Positions 9,372 to 15,881 of a stretch of DNA of 42,018 nucleotides are shown here, in pieces. Each line of letters begins with the position of its first letter. Positions within the stretch are counted from its first letter, which is position 1. The notes under the pieces are model-generated. The model searched no databases. It was given only the letters and a program-made list of their open reading frames with translations, and was not told the origin of the DNA. The translations under genes were made by a program, and so were the position numbers. This DNA is from CBDFGT01 sp965247225 (GTDB lineage Bacteria > Pseudomonadota > Alphaproteobacteria > Rhizobiales > Rhizobiaceae): the NCBI GenBank assembly GCA_965247225.1, contig CBDFGT010000016.1, positions 1-42,018 on the forward strand, written 5' to 3'.

Positions 9372-9734
9372 ATGGCAACCATCGGATCGAAGGACAGGCA
9401 GGGGAAAGAGAAAATGGGCTGGCTGACCGTCATGACCGGTTGTCTGGTGCTGTTGTTCCTGGTCTTTGGCATGCTCAGCAGTCCGCAAGGGGTCTTCGTG
9501 CTTGTCATTACGCATCCGTCCGGTTCAGGGCCATCTCCCATGTCGGTCATCAGTGCGGCAGACGGTGTCTTCGTCGGCAGCGGCAGTGTGCCGTGGGTGA
9601 CAGTGGCATATTCAGAATCGGCATCATTTCCGGCGCGGCTGAGAAGCGCCGGTGCCCTCCTTGTGCTCAATCCCGGCTTGATCTCGATATGCCGGCAGGA
9701 AAGAAAATATGAACGCGCTCGACAAAATTCGTGA
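9372..9734 (+). CDS. small single-span membrane protein upstream of MCP 4
   Basis: The 120-residue product has a charged N-terminus (SKDRQGKEK), one hydrophobic segment at about 15-36 and a compact C-terminal part (ISAADGVFVGSGSVPWV, then FPARLRSAGALLVLNPG). From memory this resembles small hypothetical membrane proteins of Hyphomicrobiales, but no function is known to me. Its 3' end overlaps the start of MCP 4 by 26 bases in another frame, so the two are probably co-transcribed and translationally coupled. Two starts are possible: ATG at 9372 with AGGT before it, or ATG at 9414 after GGGGAAAGAG. I kept the longer form. The coupling suggests an accessory role for the MCP 4 sensor, which is inference only. 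Confidence 0.6.
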   Translation: MATIGSKDRQGKEKMGWLTVMTGCLVLLFLVFGMLSSPQGVFVLVITHPSGSGPSPMSVISAADGVFVGSGSVPWVTVAYSESASFPARLRSAGALLVLNPGLISICRQERKYERARQNS

Positions 9735-11427
9735 AAAAGCCTCTATCGGCATCATTGTACTTCTATGGATCAACGTTCTCCTCATTCTTTTGAGAAATGT
9801 CTTCCGTGCGGATGGACCAGACATGACAGCCATTGTCACAGGACTGGCTGTAGGCGTTCTCGCCAGCGTCGTGTGCTACAATGACCGGACAGGGGCCAAC
9901 ACCCGGGTTCTCACATCAATGGCACTCGCTGCATCGGTCGCAGTTCTGGTGTACTCGTTTTCGGGCTCGCCGCTCCAGATCGACATGCATATGTATTTCT
10001 TCGCCACTCTGGCGATTTGCGCGGTCTGGGTGGACTGGCGTGCAATAGCAGGTTTTACGGTATTTGTGGCTGTGCATCATGTCATGCTCTTTGTCCTTTC
10101 GACAATGGCAGTCTTTCCGGAAGGGTCGGATGTCACCCGTGTTGTGCTTCATGCGGTCATTCTGGTGATCCAGGCCGGTGTCCTCGCCGCGATGGTCCAG
10201 TCCCTGATGGGAACGCTTGTTGCTGCCGAGACCGCGATGGCCGAGGCAAGGACCGCCCAGCAGGAAAGCAGGGAGCTTGAGCTTGAGGCCAGGGTCGCAG
10301 ACCAGAAGATCGAGGCCGAACGCCAGCGCATGAACCAGGACGCAGAGCAGGCTGCGCAGAAGCGTCTGAAAGATGCAACAGACGGCCTGGCCTCCGGTCT
10401 GCGGCGTCTGGCCGGAGGGGATCTGTCCTTCCAGCTGACCGAGGCGTTCTCCCCTGAATTTGAACAGCTTCGCCAGGATTTCAATGCCGCCGTGTCGCAA
10501 CTGTGCACAACACTGGCCCATGTTGCCGATTCTGCTGTTGCCATTGACAGCGGCAGCCGGGAAATTGCCGGCGGTGCCAATGACCTTGCCAAGCGCACCG
10601 AGCAGCAGGCCGCAGCCCTTGAGGAAACAGCAGCGGCGCTGGACCAGATCACCGCCAATGTCACCTCCTCGTCAAAGAGGGCCGAAGAAGCCCGCCACGT
10701 TGCCGCACAGGCCAATGAATCGGCTGCAAAGTCCGGTGATGTCGTGTCCCAGGCAGTCCATGCCATGAGCCGGATCGAGGAATCCTCCAGCCAGATCTCC
10801 AGCATCATCGGCGTGATTGACGAGATCGCCTTCCAGACCAATCTTCTGGCGCTCAATGCCGGTGTCGAGGCCGCACGGGCAGGCGAGGCCGGCAAGGGCT
10901 TTGCGGTGGTAGCCCAGGAAGTGCGCGAACTGGCGCAGCGTTCGGCCCAGGCGGCCAAGGAGATCAAGGGCCTGATCCAGACCTCCTCCAGCGAGGTTGC
11001 CAACGGTGTTCGCCTGGTCTCGCAGACCGGCGAGGCGCTGAAAGCCATCGGTTCGTTCATTGTCAGCATCAACGGGCATATGGAGGCGATTGCCGTCTCC
11101 TCGCGTGAACAGTCCGTGGGTCTGGCGGAGGTCAACACGGCGATCAACCGGATGGACAAGACAACGCAGCAGAATGCCGCCATGGTCGAGGAGGCTTCGG
11201 CAGCCTCCGGCACGCTGGCCAGCGAGAGCGCCACCCTGCGCCAGATGATTGCCGGTTTCAGCCTCGGCCATGCAGCGTCTCAGGCCAATGCCGGAACACA
11301 GGCACTGCGACAGGCAGCAGGCCGTATGGCACAACCGGCACAGGCGCATTCAGCATCTCTCCGTCATCAGGCCCCCGCCCGGACCCATGGCAATGCCGCT
11401 GTCGCGCAGGAATGGTCCGAATTCTGA
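9709..11427 (+). CDS. methyl-accepting chemotaxis protein 4 (six-helix membrane sensor)
   Basis: This 572-residue receptor has no large periplasmic domain. Instead about six hydrophobic helices fill residues 12-166 (about 12-29, 40-56, 67-84, 91-107, 112-131 and 144-166). Histidines fall in or next to these helices at 94 (IDMHMYFF), 123 and 124 (VHHVML) and 148 (VVLHAVI), which could hold a metal or haem. A coiled coil, a HAMP-like segment (LAGGDLSFQL) and a normal MCP signalling domain ending in QEWSEF follow. Such multi-span N-termini recur in alphaproteobacterial MCPs, but I know of no assigned ligand. The start is the ATG with AGGA at 9697-9700, inside the end of the preceding small gene. 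Bases 10825-11286 are identical to 8462-8923 of MCP 3. Confidence 0.94.
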   Translation: MNALDKIREKASIGIIVLLWINVLLILLRNVFRADGPDMTAIVTGLAVGVLASVVCYNDRTGANTRVLTSMALAASVAVLVYSFSGSPLQIDMHMYFFATLAICAVWVDWRAIAGFTVFVAVHHVMLFVLSTMAVFPEGSDVTRVVLHAVILVIQAGVLAAMVQSLMGTLVAAETAMAEARTAQQESRELELEARVADQKIEAERQRMNQDAEQAAQKRLKDATDGLASGLRRLAGGDLSFQLTEAFSPEFEQLRQDFNAAVSQLCTTLAHVADSAVAIDSGSREIAGGANDLAKRTEQQAAALEETAAALDQITANVTSSSKRAEEARHVAAQANESAAKSGDVVSQAVHAMSRIEESSSQISSIIGVIDEIAFQTNLLALNAGVEAARAGEAGKGFAVVAQEVRELAQRSAQAAKEIKGLIQTSSSEVANGVRLVSQTGEALKAIGSFIVSINGHMEAIAVSSREQSVGLAEVNTAINRMDKTTQQNAAMVEEASAASGTLASESATLRQMIAGFSLGHAASQANAGTQALRQAAGRMAQPAQAHSASLRHQAPARTHGNAAVAQEWSEF

Positions 11428-11447
11428 TCTGCGTCCGATCATCAGAA

Positions 11448-11475
11448 AAGGGCCCCGGCATAAAACCGGGGCCTT
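11448..11475 (+). terminator. hairpin terminator after MCP 4
   Basis: The stem GGCCCCGG (11451-11458) and CCGGGGCC (11466-11473) has a 7-base loop, flanked by AAG before and TTCC after. It lies 23 bases after the MCP 4 stop. All four MCP genes thus end in their own unrelated hairpin, which suggests separate transcription units. Confidence 0.78.
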
Positions 11476-11585
11476 CCCGTGTCTGCACAGTACAGAACAG
11501 ACATGAAAAGTCACACCTGTCAGTTGACGGTTCTTCGCCGTGACCCTAACCATGGGCTCCTGTCAGTCAATCCCGGAGAGAGACC

Positions 11586-12611
11586 ATGTTCGCCCGAAAT
11601 CCCGCCTTCAAGGCATGCCTGTTTCTTCCCGTGCTGCTCGCGTCCCCGGCACTGGCCAATGACACAACGGCGCAACTGGCCGCCGGCGGTCTGGTGTTCA
11701 CCCGCAGCTTTGACATCGAAATGGCAAGGGAGGATCTGTATATATCTCCCGACAAGGTTGAGGTGAATTACGTCTTTCACAATACGTCCGACAAGGATGT
11801 GACCACCCTCGTTGCCTTTCCCATGCCGGTCGTCGGTGGAAACCCGAATGAATCCAATGTGGGATACGACAATTATGATGTCGACAACTGGATGAATTTT
11901 CAGGTCGGTCAGGATGGCGAGGCGATTGAGCCGCAGCTCCAGCAGCGTGCCACGGTGGCAGGCATCGACATGACGGATGAACTGGTCAAGAATGGCATTC
12001 CGCTGCTGCCTTTCGCCGAATCCACAGCAAAAGCGCTGGAAGCCCTGCCGCAGGATGTGCAGGCAGACTGGGTTTCCAAGGGCCTGATCTATGTGGATGA
12101 ATATGATGCAGGCAACGGCATGGAGCGGCATCTCCAGCCTACATGGCAATTGAGCACGGTCTATTACTGGCAGACGACATTCCCGGCAGGGGCAGATGTC
12201 AAGGTCCATCACACCTACAAGCCCAGTGTCGGCGGCACGGTGGCCACAATCTTTCTGGATGAGAACAACCAGCCCAGGGGGCCGACATACGACGAATATG
12301 TCAAAAAATATTGCATCGACGACAATCTGGTCAAAATTGCCCGGCAGAGCAATGAAAACATGGTCACCGGCAAGCCCTTTTACGCGGAAAGCTGGATTTC
12401 CTACATTCTGACCACCGGTGCAAACTGGGGTGGTACCATCAAGGATTTCACACTGACCATCGACAAGGGCAAGGAAACAAGCTTTGTCAGCTTCTGCGGC
12501 GACGGTGTGAAAAAGGTCGGGCCGACAACTTTCCAGATGAAGAAGACGGATTTCTATCCTGAAAAGGACATTGAAATTCTGATCCTCAATCTCCAGGACA
12601 ATGTTCAGTGA
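11586..12611 (+). CDS. secreted DUF4424-type protein
   Basis: The 341-residue product has a clear signal peptide (cleavage after about residue 24, SPALA/ND), so it is periplasmic or exported. The mature part begins with AAGGLVFTRSFDIEMAREDLYIS and V-N-Y-V-F-H-N-T-S, then VAFPMP. This fits the DUF4424 family, whose function is unknown. No membrane anchor or enzyme motif is visible, and a pair of cysteines (YCIDD and FCGDG) could form a disulphide. The start is the ATG after GGAGAGAGACC. It stands alone between the MCP 4 terminator and a palindromic repeat at 12633. The family call rests on general resemblance. Confidence 0.8.
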   Translation: MFARNPAFKACLFLPVLLASPALANDTTAQLAAGGLVFTRSFDIEMAREDLYISPDKVEVNYVFHNTSDKDVTTLVAFPMPVVGGNPNESNVGYDNYDVDNWMNFQVGQDGEAIEPQLQQRATVAGIDMTDELVKNGIPLLPFAESTAKALEALPQDVQADWVSKGLIYVDEYDAGNGMERHLQPTWQLSTVYYWQTTFPAGADVKVHHTYKPSVGGTVATIFLDENNQPRGPTYDEYVKKYCIDDNLVKIARQSNENMVTGKPFYAESWISYILTTGANWGGTIKDFTLTIDKGKETSFVSFCGDGVKKVGPTTFQMKKTDFYPEKDIEILILNLQDNVQ

Positions 12612-12632
12612 CAGTGCAGCCTGCCTGCCAAG

Positions 12633-12730
12633 GCGTGTCGCGCAAAAGTGTGAAGCGGTTTTGCGAAAACGATACGCATCAAAACAAAGACTTGAAGCAT
12701 GGCAAGCGAATCTGAAAGATCGCAATACGC
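12633..12730. repeat. palindromic dispersed repeat, copy 1
   Basis: An element of about 98 bases starts GCGTGTCGCGCAAAAGTG and ends near GATCGCAATACGC. The copy at 15756-15855 shares most positions, including ACAAAGACTTGAAGC and GGCAAGCGAATCTGAAA. The first half contains an arm pair GCAAAA / TTTTGC. It ends next to the stop codon of the VIT gene. This is the class of short intergenic palindromes common in Hyphomicrobiales. Confidence 0.75.
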
Positions 12731-12731
12731 A

Positions 12732-13427
12732 TTAGACAGCGGTCCCTACCAGCGCACCGATGGCAGCCGTTGCCGCCATGGCAAAGGCCCCCCAGAAGGT
12801 AACCCGCAGGGTAGGTTTGAGAATTCCTGCTCCGCCAATCCACGCGCCGACAGCGCCAAGCGCTGCCAGAAACAGAAGTGACCCGGCGGAAACGGCCCAG
12901 GAAAGTGATGCTGCCGGTACAATCGCGGCAATGGCCAGCGGCAGGGCAGCCCCTATGGAAAAGGTCAGTGCCGAGGTGAGGGCGGCCTGGACAGGCCGGG
13001 CAATCGCATGGTCGGAAAAGCCCAGTTCATCGCGGGCGTGCGTTGCAAAAGCATCCTTTGCGGTCATCTCTATGGCAACCTGCCGCGCCAGATCCGGCGA
13101 CACGCCGCGGTCCACATAGATCTGTGTCAGTTCATTCAGTTCGGCTTCGGGCGTTTCGGCCAGTTCACGCCGCTCGCGTGCCAGATCGGCATTCTCCGTA
13201 TCGGCCTGCGAGCTGACCGACACATATTCGCCCGCTGCCATCGACATGGCACCGGCCACCAGACCTGCAACCCCTGCCACCATCACCTCGCCGGGACCAG
13301 TGGCCGCTGCTGCCACACCGACGACAAGACTGGCCGTGGAGATGATGCCGTCATTGGCGCCTAGCACGGCCGCCCGCAGCCAGCCGATCCGTTCGACAAG
13401 GTGATTTTCGCGATGAAGGGGATGCAT
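12732..13427 (-). CDS. VIT/CCC1-family iron or manganese transporter
   Basis: The 231-residue integral membrane protein fits the VIT1/CCC1 family, which moves Fe2+ or Mn2+ out of the cytosol. Visible marks are the N-terminal HLVERIGWLRAAVLGANDG, helix 1 with GIISTASLVVGVAAA, helix 2 ending GAMSMAAGEYVSVSSQ, an acidic cytosolic loop rich in E and D (about 80-145) that would bind metal, and three C-terminal helices. GGAG at 13437-13440 supports the ATG at 13427; the in-frame codon at 13469 adds 14 atypical residues. It lies downstream of dxs on the same strand but has its own promoter region with an Irr-type box at 13480-13496. That points to iron detoxification or export. It lacks the ferritin-like domain of MbfA proteins. 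Confidence 0.9.
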   Translation of the reverse strand: MHPLHRENHLVERIGWLRAAVLGANDGIISTASLVVGVAAAATGPGEVMVAGVAGLVAGAMSMAAGEYVSVSSQADTENADLARERRELAETPEAELNELTQIYVDRGVSPDLARQVAIEMTAKDAFATHARDELGFSDHAIARPVQAALTSALTFSIGAALPLAIAAIVPAASLSWAVSAGSLLFLAALGAVGAWIGGAGILKPTLRVTFWGAFAMAATAAIGALVGTAV

Positions 13428-13479
13428 GGGCAAAGTCTCCGGCCAATGGGGCAGGATCACCCATAGCACGCTGCCAGAT

Positions 13480-13496
13480 ATTAGAATAGTTCTAAA
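13480..13496 (-). promoter_or_regulatory. iron control element (Irr box) upstream of the VIT gene
   Basis: The plus strand reads ATTAGAA-TAG-TTCTAAA, which differs at one of 14 fixed positions from the ICE consensus TTTAGAA-N3-TTCTAAA known for the haem-responsive regulator Irr. It lies 53 bases upstream of the VIT start, in the 89-base gap after dxs. Irr represses iron storage and export genes such as mbfA when iron is low, so the same logic is likely here. Binding itself is inferred. Confidence 0.7.
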
Positions 13497-13516
13497 TTGT
13501 CACCGGACGCGGTATT

Positions 13517-15433
13517 TCAGCCTGCAACCAGCCCGACTGGCGTCTGTCCCAATGTCCTGAATACGGTGGAGACAATGCCTGCGCGGTCAAGACCGGCCTT
13601 CATGTACATCGCGTCGGGCTTGGCCTGGTCCATCCAGATATCGGGCAAAACCAGCGGACGCACTTTCAGACCGTGGTCGAGCAGGCCGTTGAGCGCGAGG
13701 AAGTGCAGCACATGGCTGCCAAAGCCGCCAACCGCGCCTTCCTCGATGGTGATCAGCACTTCATGGTGCCGGGCCAGCTGGCGGATCAGATCCTCATCCA
13801 GCGGCTTGGCAAAGCGGGCATCGGCCACCGTGGTGGAAAGCCCTGCAGCCTCCAGATCCTCTGCCGCCAGAAGACATTCGGCCAGACGGGTGCCGAAGGA
13901 CAGCAGGGCCACCTTGGACCCCTGGCGCATCACCCGGCCCTTGCCGATTGGCAGGATGGAGCCGCGATCCGGAAGTTCCACGCCAATGCCTTCGCCGCGC
14001 GGATAGCGGAAGGAGATCGGACCCTCGTCATAGGCGGCGGCCGTGCGCACCATATGTTTCAGCTCCGCTTCGTCGGCTGCTGCCATCACCACAAAATGCG
14101 GCAGGCAGGCAAGATAGGTTGTGTCAAACGAACCGGCATGTGTCGGCCCGTCGGCGCCAACAAGGCCCGCCCTGTCAATCGGAAAGCGCACCGGCAGGCG
14201 CTGGATGGCCACATCATGCACCACCTGGTCATAGCCGCGCTGCAGGAAGGTGGAATAGATCGCTGCAAAGGGTTTGAACCCTTCGCAGGCAAGCCCTGCG
14301 GCAAAGGTCACGGCATGCTGCTCGGCAATGCCGACATCAAAGCAGCGGTCGGGAAAGGCCAGCCCCAATTTGTCGAGCCCGGTGCCGTTGGGCATGGCCG
14401 CCGTGACACCGACGATCTTCTCGTCGAAGCCTGCTTCCTGCACCAGCGCATCGGCAAACACCGCTGTATAGGCTGGCGCATTGGGTTTTGCCTTGACCTG
14501 CGTGCCGGTAATCACATCAAATGTGTTGACACCGTGATATTTGTCGGGTGCGGCCTCGGCAGGCGCATAGCCCTTGCCCTTTTGGGTTACCACATGAATG
14601 AGCACCGGTCCCCTGGCATTGTCGCGCACATTGCGCAGCACCGGCAGGAGATGGTCGAAGGAATGGCCGTCAATCGGCCCGATATGGTAGAATCCCAGTT
14701 CCTCAAACATCGTGCCGCCGGTCACATAGCCGCGTGCATGTTCCACAGCCCTGGTAATCGCCCGGTCAATCGTCTTGCCCAGATAGGCGGTCATCTTCTT
14801 GCCGATTTCACGGAAACCCATATAAGTGCGTCCGGAAGCCAGCCGGGCCAGATAGGCGCTCATGGCCCCTGTCGGCGGCGCAATCGACATGTCATTGTCA
14901 TTGAGGATCACAATCAGCCGCGCGTCCAGCGCTCCGGCATTGTTCAGGGCTTCAAAGGCCATGCCTGCCGACATGGCGCCGTCACCGATCACGGCAATCA
15001 CCTTGCGGTCCGTGCCGGACAGTTCCGCGGCTACAGCCATGCCAAGGCCCGCGGAAATCGAGGTGGAAGAATGCCCGGCCCCGAACGTGTCATAGGCACT
15101 TTCGCCACGCTTGGTGAAACCGGAAAGCCCGTTTTCCTGCCGCAGGCTGCGGATACGGTCGCGCCGCCCGGTGAGAATCTTGTGCGGATAACATTGGTGG
15201 CCGACATCGAAAATCAGCCGGTCATGCGGCGTGTCAAACACCTTGTGGATCGCCAGTGTCAGTTCCACCACACCCAGACCCGCACCCAGATGACCGCCGG
15301 TTTTCGACACGGCATCAATCATTTCGCTGCGAAGCTCTTGCGCAAGCTGCGGCATATCCCTGTCGTCGATCTTTTTCAGATCGGAAGGCGTGGTCACCTG
15401 ATCAAGCAAGGGTGTTACTGGCAACTGTGTCAC
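13517..15433 (-). CDS. dxs: 1-deoxy-D-xylulose-5-phosphate synthase
   Basis: This enzyme condenses pyruvate and glyceraldehyde 3-phosphate to DXP, the first step of the MEP isoprenoid pathway, and also feeds thiamine and pyridoxal synthesis. The 638-residue length is typical. Visible marks are KTGGHLGAGLGVVELT with the proton-handling histidine, DVGHQCYPHKILTGR, the thiamine diphosphate motif GDGAMSAGMAFEALNNAG followed by ILNDNDMSI, DRAGLVGADGPTHAG in the pyrimidine-binding domain, and a C-terminal transketolase domain. Its usual relatives tlyA and the rRNA uracil methyltransferase are 11 kb downstream. I see no xseB next to it, although that gene often precedes dxs in this order. Confidence 0.97.
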   Translation of the reverse strand: MTQLPVTPLLDQVTTPSDLKKIDDRDMPQLAQELRSEMIDAVSKTGGHLGAGLGVVELTLAIHKVFDTPHDRLIFDVGHQCYPHKILTGRRDRIRSLRQENGLSGFTKRGESAYDTFGAGHSSTSISAGLGMAVAAELSGTDRKVIAVIGDGAMSAGMAFEALNNAGALDARLIVILNDNDMSIAPPTGAMSAYLARLASGRTYMGFREIGKKMTAYLGKTIDRAITRAVEHARGYVTGGTMFEELGFYHIGPIDGHSFDHLLPVLRNVRDNARGPVLIHVVTQKGKGYAPAEAAPDKYHGVNTFDVITGTQVKAKPNAPAYTAVFADALVQEAGFDEKIVGVTAAMPNGTGLDKLGLAFPDRCFDVGIAEQHAVTFAAGLACEGFKPFAAIYSTFLQRGYDQVVHDVAIQRLPVRFPIDRAGLVGADGPTHAGSFDTTYLACLPHFVVMAAADEAELKHMVRTAAAYDEGPISFRYPRGEGIGVELPDRGSILPIGKGRVMRQGSKVALLSFGTRLAECLLAAEDLEAAGLSTTVADARFAKPLDEDLIRQLARHHEVLITIEEGAVGGFGSHVLHFLALNGLLDHGLKVRPLVLPDIWMDQAKPDAMYMKAGLDRAGIVSTVFRTLGQTPVGLVAG

Positions 15434-15755
15434 GTTGGATTATGCCTCTTCATAAATGAGATACGGTCATGGCACGAAATGCCATGCGTTTCAATTCCGG
15501 CAGTGTGAAGACGTGGGGAAAGGGGGGCATCGGCGCCGTGTTTCTGTAAAGGCCATGGTTTTTTCAGCCATTTCAGACCACCTGTCCCGCTGTGATAGCA
15601 GAGCGTGTCGAAACACCCTGCGCCAGTTCCGCCAGGCCCTGGCCATAATCCGTTGAAAAACAATTCCTTCCTGCATCCCTTGCATGTTTTGCTGCACTGC
15701 ATCATAATCGGGGGTGCAATATCGGGGTAGGGGAAGAATCCTGATGGATGGCCTG
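15434..15755. other. intergenic gap between dxs and ppdK, no gene seen
   Basis: The dxs and ppdK genes are divergent, so both promoters should lie here or in the following repeat. Open frames on the minus strand (for example around 15491-15697) have no recognisable domain and overlap the probable dxs promoter. I do not call a gene. Confidence 0.5.
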
Positions 15756-15855
15756 GAGCGTGTCGCGCAAAAGTTTGCAGCGGTTTGCGATAGCGACAGG
15801 CATGAAACAAAGACTTGAAGCGTGGCAAGCGAATCTGAAAAGTCGCGACGCGCTT
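15756..15855. repeat. palindromic dispersed repeat, copy 2
   Basis: This copy of the 12633 element has near-complementary ends: GAGCGTGTCGCG at the left and CGCGACGCGCT at the right. The centre contains GCAAAAG...GCGGTTTGCG and ACAAAGACTTGAAGC. It occupies the leader directly upstream of the ppdK ribosome site. An in-frame codon inside it (15822) would extend ppdK by 20 residues that are plain translation of the repeat. Confidence 0.78.
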
Positions 15856-15881
15856 GGGAGCGTGTCCACGAGGGGGACGGA

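Noticed and set aside
4661..11475. Four MCPs as one operon
   Set aside because: Each gene is followed by its own hairpin and a gap of 100 to 600 bases. Only MCP 4 is coupled to another gene, the small one before it.
13673..15508. 611-codon plus-strand frame opposite dxs
   Set aside because: dxs has clear conserved motifs on the minus strand; the opposite frame has none.
15822..15881. N-terminal extension of pyruvate phosphate dikinase
   Set aside because: The added 20 residues come from the palindromic repeat, and a strong ribosome site precedes the ATG at 15882.
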